The translations under genes were made by a program, and so were the position numbers. 17,190 nucleotides of DNA from the NCBI GenBank assembly GCA_021799405.1, contig JAJZAL010000019.1:20208-37397 (forward strand), in the 5' to 3' direction. How positions within the stretch are numbered: the stretch's first letter is position 1; each line of letters begins with the position of its first letter. The notes beneath the pieces were generated by a model. That model saw only the letters and a program-made list of their open reading frames with translations, was not told where the DNA came from and searched no databases. Source of the stretch: Acidobacteriota bacterium. Its GTDB lineage: Bacteria; Acidobacteriota; Terriglobia; Terriglobales; Acidobacteriaceae. Positions 1 through 7,885 of this stretch are shown piece after piece.

Positions 1-511
<511 letters not shown>

Positions 512-544
512 GAACTGTTCTTCCTCTTTGTGGGCTGCCAGCCT

Positions 545-1939
545 TTAGCTTGCAGGTAGCCGTTCATACAGAGCGGCCGCAGTTTTCTCGCGCCGCAATT
601 GTTCCCGGATTCTAGCGAGCCCGCCGTTCTCAGTCAACCGCGCGCGCAAAGTGTCAGCAGATTCACGGGATTGGATCGAGGCCATCTGCACTTCGCGATC
701 TACTTCCTCGTCGCTTACAGAGATATTTTCCTCGTGAGCGATGCGATCCAGCAGAAGGTTCGTCTTCACTTCGGCGAGCGCCGCATCGCGCTGGCCGGCA
801 CGCAGGCGGTCAAAATCCAGATTGCGCATCTGCTCGGGGTTCATGCCCTGCGCAGCCAGAGCGCGCAGGCCGCGCTCCAGGCGCGCATCGATCTGCTCCT
901 GCACCAGCGACTCAGGCACCGCAAAGGCAAAGCGCTCGTTAAGCGCCGCAAACAGCCGCTCCCGGGTTTCGCTCTCGACGCTGTGACGCTTGCGGTTGGC
1001 CATGTGCTCGCGAACGCGATTTTCCAGCTCCGACAGAGTCTCATAGTTGCCCAGCTCTTTGGCAAAATCGTCGTTCAATTCGGGCACGTTGCGCTTCTTG
1101 ATACCTTTGACCGTGATCTCGTAGCTGACGGTTTTGCCAGCCAGCCGGGCCTCGCCATAATCGGCGGGATAGATGACCTCGGCCTTCAGTTCCTGTCCAG
1201 GCTTGGCGCCGCGCAGAGCTTCAGTGAATGCCGCAACCGTATCCCTGCCGCCGATCTCGAGCAGCGCATCTTCTCCGGAAATCGGGTCCGCGGCATCATC
1301 GCCGTCGATCTGTCCCTTATAGGATATCTGCGCCCAGTCGCCATCCACCAGCGGGCGATCCTCTTCGACCGGCTCGACGGTGGCGCGCGATTCGCGCAAC
1401 TGCTCGATCTCGTGCCGGAACTCCTCTTCGGTCACTTCCACCGGAGGCTTCTCAACCGTCACATCCCGATAGCCGTCAATGGAGAAATCGACGAGAAACT
1501 CGAAGACCGCCTTCACATGCAGGGGCGCGCCATCCTCGACGGTCAGCTCAGTCACCTGAGGCTGGCCCACGGGACGCACACCCAGTTCATTCACGGCCTG
1601 ATTGAAGCGCGCCGGCAGCAGATCATCGATAACTTCTTTGCGAATCTCAGCGGCAAAACGGCGCTTGATGACCGACTCCGGCACCTTACCCGGGCGAAAG
1701 CCGGGAATCTTCGCGTACTTCCTGAAGCTTCCGGTAACGGTTCGATAGGCTTTCGAAACCTCTTCAGCGGGGATGTCAAGCACCAGCTCGCGGGTGCATT
1801 CAGGATTCAGCACCGGGCCATGCTGGTGGGAATGTTCGTGATTGTGGCCTTCCTGCGCGTGATCGTGGACTTCCTGCTCAGCCGCGGTTTCGGCCGATTG
1901 AGGTTGGGGATGATTCTCGAGTGTGCCGGTAGAGCTCAA
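545..1939 (-). CDS. tig: Trigger factor (ribosome-bound chaperone / FKBP-type prolyl isomerase) with His-rich N-terminal extension
   Basis: Trigger factor docks at the ribosome exit tunnel and folds nascent chains. It has an N-terminal ribosome-binding domain, an FKBP-like PPIase domain and a helical C-terminal chaperone domain. The ribosome-docking signature GFRPGK is at residues 80-85 (numbered from the TTG at 1939), followed by VPESVIKRRF. The PPIase region begins around residue 190 and the acidic or helical C-domain follows. No ATG exists near the 5' end. TTG at 1939 is preferred because GGAAGG lies 7 nt upstream. An in-frame TTG at 1978 would add 13 residues but has no ribosome site, and an in-frame stop lies just above it. 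The family motif begins about 45 residues later than in E. coli. The extra head holds seven histidines at residues 25-40 (alternating with D, N, E, S and Q), a likely metal-binding stretch. The family call is firm; the exact start is uncertain. Confidence 0.95.
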   Translation of the reverse strand: MSSTGTLENHPQPQSAETAAEQEVHDHAQEGHNHEHSHQHGPVLNPECTRELVLDIPAEEVSKAYRTVTGSFRKYAKIPGFRPGKVPESVIKRRFAAEIRKEVIDDLLPARFNQAVNELGVRPVGQPQVTELTVEDGAPLHVKAVFEFLVDFSIDGYRDVTVEKPPVEVTEEEFRHEIEQLRESRATVEPVEEDRPLVDGDWAQISYKGQIDGDDAADPISGEDALLEIGGRDTVAAFTEALRGAKPGQELKAEVIYPADYGEARLAGKTVSYEITVKGIKKRNVPELNDDFAKELGNYETLSELENRVREHMANRKRHSVESETRERLFAALNERFAFAVPESLVQEQIDARLERGLRALAAQGMNPEQMRNLDFDRLRAGQRDAALAEVKTNLLLDRIAHEENISVSDEEVDREVQMASIQSRESADTLRARLTENGGLARIREQLRREKTAAALYERLPAS

Positions 1940-2389
1940 CGTTTCGCCTTCCAGGCCCGCCACGGCGAGCCGATTCAATCCGCCATACCGGGCCGCCCGT
2001 CAGGGCAATAGAGCTCCGTTTGGCCGAGGAAAAATATCTTATTTCATGGTAAGTAAGTTTCCTGAAGGGGTCAAACCGGTAAGAGCCAAGGCGAATCAGA
2101 ACGGACCGCAAAAGGCACGTTACTGCTCAGTCACCCTGGGAGCTTACGAACGTAAGACAGGCGGCGGAAGCGAACTGCGCCGCAAGGCTCAAAACATCTG
2201 CATAGCCATACAGAACTGAGGAATGCGCTGACAGTCCGGAGGACTGGCGCACCGGCATCGACCGGGTCACTGGTCCTTCCATTGACAGGAGAACAGCTCC
2301 ATCGCGGCAGGGCACGGAGAGAATTTGAGCGGAGTCGAGGCAGAGCGCAATACCCGATCCGCAAAAATCGATCCGCTCATCATCAGGAA
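1940..2389. other. 450-bp intergenic stretch between tig and the beta-barrel gene
   Basis: No convincing gene is present; the open frames here have no family resemblance and no good ribosome site. Besides the candidate tig promoter it holds two short perfect inverted repeats: CTTACG-AA-CGTAAG at 2143-2156 and CAGTCC-GGA-GGACTG at 2232-2246. Neither is followed by a T-run on either strand, so neither looks like an intrinsic terminator. No tRNA or recognisable structured RNA was seen. Confidence 0.5.
2046..2074 (-). promoter_or_regulatory. Candidate sigma-70-type promoter for tig-clpP
   Basis: Read on the minus strand, TTGACC (2069-2074) and TACCAT (2046-2051) are separated by exactly 17 bp. 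They match the -35 consensus at 5 of 6 positions and the -10 consensus at 4 of 6. Transcription would start near 2039 and give a leader of about 100 nt before the tig TTG. It is the best promoter-like pair found in the 450-bp gap between the beta-barrel gene and tig. Sequence match only. Confidence 0.42.
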
Positions 2390-2926
2390 CTAAAATCGGA
2401 AGACAAGTCCTGTGCTGAAGCGCGCGTGCGTGCCGCCCGGCGGAGACTGCGAAGGCGCATCGAGATAATCGCCGGCAAAGCGCCACGCAAAAAACGGCAG
2501 GATGGGCACGTCCAATCCGCCGCCAATCGCATCCGCAAAATTGGTGTCTGAAATCGGCGGTCCAGCGCTGTTGGCGGAGTGGGCGATGCCAACCAGGCCG
2601 TGGGCGAAGACATGAAAGCCTGCAAGACCAACGGTGACGCGCGGCCCGAAAAGAACGGTTGTTGTACGCGGTATGGTCGAGTTTGCCCCAATGCCATATT
2701 GGGCCACGTCGCCTTCAACGCCGACGAATGGCGCCAAGTGAATATGAAGGGCAGCTTCCCAACCGTTCAGGCCTCCCACGTTGGGATAAAACGCATCACT
2801 TCCGAGGCGGCTGTAGCCGAAGAACGCGTCATTGTCGGCACCCCGCGCTATTACGGGAGAAGCGAGAAGCGCCACGGAGCAAAGCATCAGAAAGAAGATG
2901 CGCAAAGATAAGCGCAAACCTGCCAT
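2390..2926 (-). CDS. Outer-membrane beta-barrel protein, unnamed (exported)
   Basis: This is a small exported protein of 178 residues if it starts at the ATG at 2926, where GGAGG lies 5 nt upstream. An in-frame ATG at 2938 would add four residues but has no ribosome site. A signal peptide is clear: MAGLRLSLRIFFLMLC, a hydrophobic run, then a probable cleavage site near VIARGADN. The mature part has alternating hydrophobic strands with Gly and aromatic residues (AALHIHLAPFVGVEGDV, FGPRVTVGLAGFHVFAHGLVG) and ends in GLVFRF. A C-terminal Phe of this kind is typical of outer-membrane barrels inserted by the BAM complex. Length and strand density suggest about eight strands. The substrate or role cannot be told from sequence. 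It is divergent from cysS and upstream of tig; a 13-bp palindrome at 2967-2979 lies in its likely promoter region. Confidence 0.8.
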   Translation of the reverse strand: MAGLRLSLRIFFLMLCSVALLASPVIARGADNDAFFGYSRLGSDAFYPNVGGLNGWEAALHIHLAPFVGVEGDVAQYGIGANSTIPRTTTVLFGPRVTVGLAGFHVFAHGLVGIAHSANSAGPPISDTNFADAIGGGLDVPILPFFAWRFAGDYLDAPSQSPPGGTHARFSTGLVFRF

Positions 2927-2966
2927 TAGAGCCTCCATTCCGGCCGCTCAAGAGGCGGGCCCATTT

Positions 2967-2979
2967 GTTATCTGATAAC
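2967..2979. promoter_or_regulatory. 13-bp palindrome in the divergent beta-barrel/cysS gap (candidate operator)
   Basis: GTTATC-T-GATAAC is a perfect 6-1-6 inverted repeat, 41-53 bp upstream of the preferred start of the beta-barrel gene. That is where its -10/-35 region should lie. A second perfect 6-1-6 repeat, TCCCGA-T-TCGGGA, is at 3060-3072 in the same gap. A regulator site is plausible for the first; no family is recognised. Confidence 0.35.
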
Positions 2980-3127
2980 TGATGGTGGCATCCCGGCCCA
3001 GGTTGCTTGGCGCGATCACCACAAACAGGAATCAGGATGTTACACAAGTGCGTTTTCTCTCCCGATTCGGGAATGATGGACGCGATTCACCCAGCAGCGC
3101 TTCAGTGCGTCGTCCGGAATCCATCGC

Positions 3128-3136
3128 TGTTACAAT
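3128..3136 (+). promoter_or_regulatory. Candidate extended -10 promoter for cysS
   Basis: TGTTACAAT reads as TG-N-TACAAT, an extended -10 element matching the hexamer consensus at 5 of 6 positions. No good -35 hexamer lies at 16-18 bp. Transcription would begin near 3143, which fits the cysS start at 3192 and argues against the in-frame ATG at 3141. Confidence 0.35.
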
Positions 3137-3191
3137 CAACATGACCGCAAACTGCCTGTTTCAATTACATTTGCGGCAAGACGATCGACTG

Positions 3192-4670
3192 ATGACGCTC
3201 CGCCTCTTTAATACTCTTACCGGGCAACTCGATCCGCTTGCGCCGTCAGACGGCAAAGCCCTGCGCATGTACGCCTGCGGTCCTACGGTCTACGATTACG
3301 GTCACATCGGCAACTTCCGCACGTTCCTGCAGATCGACTTGCTGCGCCGCTACCTGAAGCTCACCGGCGTACCCCTGCGCCACGTCATGAACATCACCGA
3401 CGTGGACGATAAGATCATTCGCAACGCCTCCGAGGCCGGCGTCGCGATCGGCGAGTACACGGCCAGGTACGAGCAGGCGTTCTTCGAGGATCTCGAATCC
3501 CTCAGGATCGAGCGGCCCGAGCAACTGGCTCGCGCCACCGAGCACATCCCCCGCATGGTTGAGCTGATCCAGAAACTGGCCGCAGCAGGCGCTGCCTACC
3601 AAACCGAGGACGGCTCCTGGTACTTTCGCCTCTCCGCCTTCCCAGCCTACGGCAAGCTGAGCAAGAAGGACCTGAGCGGCATGGAAGACGGCGCCCGCGT
3701 GGATGTGGATGAGTACGAAAAGGACTCGGCCCGCGACTTTGCGCTTTGGAAGGCCGCCAAGCCCGGCGAAACCTCGTGGGAGACGCCCATCGGCCGCGGC
3801 CGGCCGGGGTGGCATATCGAGTGCTCGGCGATGGCGATGGAGTACCTGGGCGATAGCTTCGACCTGCACGCCGGCGGCGAAGACCTGATGTTCCCGCACC
3901 ACGAGAACGAGATTGCGCAGAGCGAGACGGCGACACATAAGCCGTTCGCGCGGCACTGGATGCACGTCCGGTTCCTGCTGGTGGACGGGCGCAAGATGTC
4001 GAAGAGCGAGGGCAACTTCTTTACTCTGCGCGACCTGCTGCTGAAGGGCTACAAGGCTTCGGCCATCCGGCTGGCGCTGATCTCGGTTCCCTACCGGCAC
4101 CAGCTCAACTTCACCTTCGACGGCCTGACCGAAGCCACCAACGCCATTGACCGGCTGCGGACGTTTCGCCAGCGCCTCATGGAGGGCAATTTTGCGTCCG
4201 GCGGCAACCCCGTGCTGCAGGCCGCGGCGCAGCAGGCGCAGGTGGATTACATGGCCGCTCTCGCCAATGACCTGAACACCGCCGAGGCCCGCGCGCCGAT
4301 CTTCGACCTCGTCCGCACTGCCAACACGGCCATCGACCAGGGGCAGTTGCTCGCCTCCGACCGCGACGCCATCCTCGTGGTGCTGGCGAGCTTCGACGCG
4401 GTCTTCGACGTGATTGAGGATCACGACGCAGAGCCCACCCGCCGCGCCTTGGAGTGGGCCAAGCAAGCCGGCCGCATAGCCGACGCGGCTCCCGAACTGC
4501 TGGCGCGCCAATCACTCACTGATGAGGCTGTCGAAGCTCTCGTGGCCGAGCGTACGCAGGCCAAGAGGCAGCGCAATTTTGCCCGCGCCGATCAGATTCG
4601 CAACGAGCTGGTGGCGAAAGGCATCGTGATTGAAGACTCGAAGGACGGCGTGCGCTGGAAACGGAAATAG
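3192..4670 (+). CDS. cysS: Cysteine--tRNA ligase (cysteinyl-tRNA synthetase)
   Basis: CysS charges tRNA-Cys with cysteine in the cytoplasm. The product is 492 residues, a normal length for this class I synthetase. The ATG at 3192 gives the usual start MTLRLFNTLTG; the frame stays open upstream to 2982, but that leader has no synthetase character. The ribosome site is weak. The active-site signatures are both present: HIGN at 38-41 in YDYGHIGN and KMSKS at 268-272. The zinc ligands that select cysteine are recognisable: Cys29 in YACGPTVYD, Cys211 in WHIECSAM and His236 in FPHHENE. The C-terminal anticodon-binding helical part is intact and ends in a basic tail (DGVRWKRK). It is followed after 45 bp by the DUF4337 gene in the same direction. 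Confidence 0.98.
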   Translation: MTLRLFNTLTGQLDPLAPSDGKALRMYACGPTVYDYGHIGNFRTFLQIDLLRRYLKLTGVPLRHVMNITDVDDKIIRNASEAGVAIGEYTARYEQAFFEDLESLRIERPEQLARATEHIPRMVELIQKLAAAGAAYQTEDGSWYFRLSAFPAYGKLSKKDLSGMEDGARVDVDEYEKDSARDFALWKAAKPGETSWETPIGRGRPGWHIECSAMAMEYLGDSFDLHAGGEDLMFPHHENEIAQSETATHKPFARHWMHVRFLLVDGRKMSKSEGNFFTLRDLLLKGYKASAIRLALISVPYRHQLNFTFDGLTEATNAIDRLRTFRQRLMEGNFASGGNPVLQAAAQQAQVDYMAALANDLNTAEARAPIFDLVRTANTAIDQGQLLASDRDAILVVLASFDAVFDVIEDHDAEPTRRALEWAKQAGRIADAAPELLARQSLTDEAVEALVAERTQAKRQRNFARADQIRNELVAKGIVIEDSKDGVRWKRK

Positions 4671-4715
4671 AAGCGAGAATCACTTCATTTCAAATTCTGC
4701 CGAGAGGTCGTCCCC

Positions 4716-5261
4716 ATGGAAGCCAACGAAGCCCACGAACTGCAGGAGCACGCCGAGCACGGCGCGCATGAATCGGCGATGCGCCCGGTTGCCTTCACCA
4801 TGAGCGTGCTGGCGGTGCTGGTGGCCATCACCACCGTGCTGGGCCACCGCGCGCACACGGATGCTGTGCTCAACCAGAACAAGGCCACGGATCAGTGGAA
4901 CTACTACCAGGCACACAAGATTCGCGCCAGCGACACAGCGCTGGCCGCCAATCTGCTCAGCGTGATGAATCCGGCCGACAAGGGGGCCGCTAACAAGATT
5001 GCAAAATCCTATGCGGCTCACGAGGCCAAATGGGCAGGCGATCTGAAGGACGAGCAACAGAAGGCCGAAGCGTTTGAAGTCAAGGTCGAACAGGCCGAGG
5101 CACGCGCGGGCCGCTTCGATCTGGCCGAGGCGCTGCTGGAGATCGGCCTCGTCGTCACGTCGGTCACTCTGCTGACGCGCAGCCCGGTCTATTGGTATTT
5201 CGGGATGTTCTTTTCATTTGGCGGCATTGTTTCAGCGGTGTCGGCTCTGCTGCTCAGGTAG
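4716..5261 (+). CDS. DUF4337 family membrane protein, function unknown
   Basis: The 181-residue protein has the DUF4337 layout. An acidic, His-containing head (EAHELQEHAEHGAHESA) is followed by a membrane helix at about 25-43, a central soluble part and two closely spaced membrane helices at about 138-157 and 160-179. The family hallmark NKATDQWNYYQAHKIR follows the first helix. The middle section is rich in K, E, A and Q (AKWAGDLKDEQQKAEAFEVK) and probably forms a coiled coil. AGAGG precedes the ATG by about 8 nt. It follows cysS by 45 bp with no visible terminator, so read-through from cysS is likely. No enzymatic motif is visible and the family has no established role that I know of. Confidence 0.85.
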   Translation: MEANEAHELQEHAEHGAHESAMRPVAFTMSVLAVLVAITTVLGHRAHTDAVLNQNKATDQWNYYQAHKIRASDTALAANLLSVMNPADKGAANKIAKSYAAHEAKWAGDLKDEQQKAEAFEVKVEQAEARAGRFDLAEALLEIGLVVTSVTLLTRSPVYWYFGMFFSFGGIVSAVSALLLR

Positions 5262-5626
5262 CGCGAACCTGGAATTCGGTTTTGGAAATCTCCCCGGACC
5301 GCGTGATATGCTGATTTTTAGCGGGATTTCGATGCAGACGCACAGCGACAAAGGGATGCTGCTTGTGCCAGCCACAAAGCGCTGGTCGCGGTCGCGCGCG
5401 CGCTGCATCTGCCCCCGGCGGCATCTCCGCGTGCTGCCCACCCGCACCCGACCTAGTCTCTTCGGCGGAGATTAGCACCGGTCCGCCGAAGACCCTCTCC
5501 TGCGTTTTTCTCGCCCGCCGGGCGAGCGGAACTGGATGATCCCAACTGCCGGGATCCGCGGCCGCGCCGCATGGATTCAATGCTTTTGAGCGGCCGCACA
5601 ACCGAATCTGCCGAGGAGATTGCACC
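5262..5626 (+). other. 365-bp hairpin-rich leader or intergenic region before the aminotransferase
   Basis: No gene is supported here. The 3' half carries a run of perfect inverted repeats: 5459-5492 (11-bp stem, 12-nt loop), 5510-5526 (CTCGCCC-GCC-GGGCGAG), 5538-5556 (GATCCC, 7-nt loop, GGGATC), and two copies of the self-complementary octamer GCGGCCGC at 5558-5565 and 5590-5597. None is followed by a T-run on the plus strand. The GAGGAG ribosome site of the next gene lies just after them. A structured 5' leader or a decayed repeat element would both explain it. Confidence 0.5.
5459..5492. repeat. Perfect 11-bp inverted repeat
   Basis: TCTTCGGCGGA at 5459-5469 pairs without mismatch with TCCGCCGAAGA at 5482-5492 across a 12-nt loop. 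It is the strongest hairpin of the group upstream of the aminotransferase and is not followed by a T-run. Confidence 0.6.
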
Positions 5627-7021
5627 ATGAACAAGCAAGAGATGCACGCGCAATACGGACCCAGGTTAGTGTGTTCCCTGCCCGGACCAAAGGCACGGGC
5701 GGCCGTCGAGGCCGACCACCGGCTGATCTCGCCCTCTTATACCCGCTCCTATCCACTGGTGGCCAGGCGCGGCCGCGGGATCCGCGTGGAGGACGTGGAC
5801 GGCAACGAGTTTCTCGATTTTGCCGCAGGCATCGCCGTGACTTCCACCGGCCACTGCCATCCCGAGGTTGTAGCCGCCATTCAAAAGCAGGCCACCGAAC
5901 TGCTGCATATCTCCGGAACCGACTTTTACAATGAGCCCCTTACCGATCTGGCCGAACGGCTCTCGGCGGTAGCGCCGATGCCCGGCCCGCACCGGTTTTT
6001 CTATGGCAACTCCGGCGCTGAAGCCATCGAATGCGCGCTGAAGCTGGCCCGCTATCACACGGGGCGGCAGCATGTGATTTCGTTCCTCGGCGCCTTCCAC
6101 GGCCGCACCATGGGCGCCCTGTCGCTTACCGGCTCCAAGCCCCAGCAGAAGCGCCGCTTCTCGCCGCTGGTTCCCGGCGTAACACATGTGCGCTATCCCT
6201 ACGTCTATCGCGGCTGCACGGGCGGAGCGCAGGATGCGGAAGCCTTCAGTCTGGGCTGTGCGCGCTACATCGAAGAGAAGCTCTTCAAGACCATTTTGCC
6301 ACCCGAAGAGGTGGCTGCTATCTTCATCGAGCCTATCCAGGGCGAAGGCGGCTATGTGGTCGCGCCTGATAACTTCATGCGCGAGTTGCGCGCCATCTGC
6401 GACCGGCACGGCATCCTGCTGGTGGTCGATGAGGTACAGAGCGGCTGCGGGCGTACCGGCAAGTGGTGGGCCGTCGAACACTCCGGCGTGGAGCCCGACA
6501 TCGTGTGCATCGCCAAGGGCATCGCCAGCGGCATGCCGTTGGGCATTTGCATGAGCCGCGCGGAGATCATGGATTGGGTGCCCGGCTCGCATGCTTCCAC
6601 CTTTGGCGGCAACCCGGTGTCGATCGCCGCGGCGCTGGCCACCATGGACATCATCGAGCGCGAAGCCAAGGACAACGCCGGGCGCATCGGCGAATTGATG
6701 TTGAAGCGCCTGCAGGGATGGAAGCAAACCCATCCGCTGGTGGGCGACGTGCGCGGACGCGGCCTGATGATCGGCATTGAGCTTGTAAAGGACAAGGCCA
6801 CCCGCGAGCCGGCCACGGAACTGCGCAATCGCGTCGAGACGCTGGCCTTCGAGCGTGGACTCATGGTGCTGGGCTGCGGCGAAACGACCATACGCCTCGC
6901 GCCTCCGCTTGTCCTCAATGAGTACGAGGCAACGGTGGCTCTCGACATCCTGGAAGATGCGCTGTTTCATGTTGAGAAAGAGCACGAGCAGGCCGCCAAG
7001 CTTGAAGTCACGAACGCCTGA
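5627..7021 (+). CDS. Class III PLP-dependent aminotransferase (acetylornithine / 4-aminobutyrate / amino-acid racemase subgroup)
   Basis: This is a 464-residue fold-type I PLP enzyme of the ornithine/GABA aminotransferase superfamily. The cofactor pocket is complete: NSGAEA at 128-133, GAFHGRTMGAL at 156-165, the Asp268 pyridine-N partner in VVDEVQSGCGRTG and the Schiff-base Lys297 in CIAKGIASGMPLG, then STFGGNP further on. The N-terminus GPKARAAVEADHRLISPSYT with YPLVARRG resembles the group that contains archaeal 'GABA aminotransferase' homologues later shown to be amino-acid racemases. Substrate and even reaction type therefore cannot be fixed from sequence. The start ATG at 5627 has GAGGAG about 8 nt upstream. 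It stands alone between the hairpin-rich gap and yraN, so the context does not name a pathway. The protein is probably cytoplasmic. I am sure of the family, not of the substrate. Confidence 0.93.
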   Translation: MNKQEMHAQYGPRLVCSLPGPKARAAVEADHRLISPSYTRSYPLVARRGRGIRVEDVDGNEFLDFAAGIAVTSTGHCHPEVVAAIQKQATELLHISGTDFYNEPLTDLAERLSAVAPMPGPHRFFYGNSGAEAIECALKLARYHTGRQHVISFLGAFHGRTMGALSLTGSKPQQKRRFSPLVPGVTHVRYPYVYRGCTGGAQDAEAFSLGCARYIEEKLFKTILPPEEVAAIFIEPIQGEGGYVVAPDNFMRELRAICDRHGILLVVDEVQSGCGRTGKWWAVEHSGVEPDIVCIAKGIASGMPLGICMSRAEIMDWVPGSHASTFGGNPVSIAAALATMDIIEREAKDNAGRIGELMLKRLQGWKQTHPLVGDVRGRGLMIGIELVKDKATREPATELRNRVETLAFERGLMVLGCGETTIRLAPPLVLNEYEATVALDILEDALFHVEKEHEQAAKLEVTNA

Positions 7022-7033
7022 ACCGGAACGCCG

Positions 7034-7054
7034 GGGCGCGACGAAGTTGCGCCC
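7034..7054 (+). terminator. Hairpin after the aminotransferase, weak candidate terminator
   Basis: A 9-bp stem with one G-U pair (GGGCGCGAC / GTTGCGCCC, loop GAA) starts 13 nt after the aminotransferase stop and is followed by TGTTTG. The T-tract is poor, so it may only attenuate read-through into the nuclease gene 40 bp on. Confidence 0.35.
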
Positions 7055-7094
7055 TGTTTGCGCCGTTCGCTGATCCGGGCGAGAATGGTGCTTC

Positions 7095-7610
7095 ATGAAA
7101 TGGCTCGCCCGGATGCGCATTGAATGCCTGGAGCGGACGGTGACCGGCCTTGACCGGCTGGCACAGTCCGCCAACCCCGCCCATCGCGGCATGACAGGCG
7201 GCCGCGCGCTGGGACTGCCGGCGCATCTGACCATTGGAATCGAAGGCGAAGACGCCGCCTACTTTCATCTGCGCCGCAAGGGATATGTCGTCGTGGCACG
7301 GCGCTGGTCGTCGGGAAACCTTCAGGGCGATCTCGACCTGATTGCCTGGCAGGGGCCGATGCTGTGCTTCATTGAAGTGAAAACGCGCACGGCGCATGAC
7401 GCCACCCCCGCCGAGGCAGCCGTGGACTCCAACAAGCGCAACATCCTGCGCAGGCTGGCCCGCCAGTACGTGCGCCAGCTACCGCAGCAGACCGCTCCGC
7501 CGGTGCGATTCGACGTGATCAGTGTGTATCTGGTGCCAGGCAAGGAAAAGGAGTTTGTCCACTTCGAGGGCGCCTTCGACTGGAGCGAACAGCGGCGGGG
7601 ATTCGATTAA
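7095..7610 (+). CDS. YraN / UPF0102 family endonuclease-like protein
   Basis: The 171-residue protein has the UPF0102 (YraN) fold, a Holliday-junction-resolvase-like PD-(D/E)xK nuclease family of still unclear cellular role. Visible motifs are GEDAAYFHLRRKGY at 51-64 (conserved Glu52), GDLDLIAWQG at 78-87 (metal-binding Asp79 or Asp81) and FIEVKTR at 92-98 (Glu94, Lys96). Together these make a complete putative active site. Family members usually start close to the GExAA motif, so the first 45 or so residues here (MKWLARMRIECLERTVTGLD and on) are an extension of unknown use. A later start is possible, but no good internal ribosome site is seen. It ends 34 bp from the iscX stop, convergently. 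Confidence 0.88.
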   Translation: MKWLARMRIECLERTVTGLDRLAQSANPAHRGMTGGRALGLPAHLTIGIEGEDAAYFHLRRKGYVVVARRWSSGNLQGDLDLIAWQGPMLCFIEVKTRTAHDATPAEAAVDSNKRNILRRLARQYVRQLPQQTAPPVRFDVISVYLVPGKEKEFVHFEGAFDWSEQRRGFD

Positions 7611-7644
7611 AGCGACGAGTTGGCCAGATGTATCCCCGGCCGGC

Positions 7645-7863
7645 TTATCCCTGCGCGTCCTGGAACTCCTCGAGCCAGGCCATCTGGATGGCTTCGAGGC
7701 GCGCTTCGTTCGACTTTTGCGGGTCGTCGGCGAAGCCCTCGAGCTCGATCACGTAGCGGTGAAGATCGGTAAAACGGATCGTCAGGGGATCGACGTCCGG
7801 GTACTTTTCGGCCAACTGAATGCCGATCTCTTCGGCGTCGGTCCAGTGAATCTCGCGCGGCAT
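7645..7863 (-). CDS. iscX: Fe-S assembly protein IscX (YfhJ)
   Basis: IscX is a small acidic protein that binds IscS at the site also used by frataxin (CyaY) and modulates sulfur delivery and iron entry to IscU. The product is 72 residues, close to the usual 66. The family core is clear: IHWTDAEEIGIQLAEKYPDV, IRFTDLHRYVIELEGF, DDPQKSNEARLEAIQMAWLE. ATG at 7863 is chosen because GAGGAG lies 10 nt upstream and the product then begins right before the IHWTD motif. The frame opens further upstream to 7929, but that part is basic and lacks homology. It is the last gene of the isc operon, 22 bp after fdx, as in E. coli. Confidence 0.95.
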   Translation of the reverse strand: MPREIHWTDAEEIGIQLAEKYPDVDPLTIRFTDLHRYVIELEGFADDPQKSNEARLEAIQMAWLEEFQDAQG

Positions 7864-7885
7864 GGCGGTCATTCTCCTCGTTGAT

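Noticed and set aside
599..2011. A 470-codon plus-strand frame opposite trigger factor, and similar long frames opposite cysS (3246-4511) and the aminotransferase (5666-7234)
   Set aside because: All are shadows of well-supported genes, with Arg/His/Ala/Leu-rich composition and no domain.
2982..3191. A 70-residue N-terminal extension of cysteinyl-tRNA synthetase
   Set aside because: The extension lacks conservation, its start has no ribosome site, and a promoter-like -10 element at 3128-3136 lies inside it; MTLRLFNTL at 3192 is the family start.
5510..5526. CTCGCCC-GCC-GGGCGAG as an intrinsic terminator
   Set aside because: The T-run lies before the hairpin on the plus strand, and the minus strand would have As after it, so it is not in terminator order for either strand.
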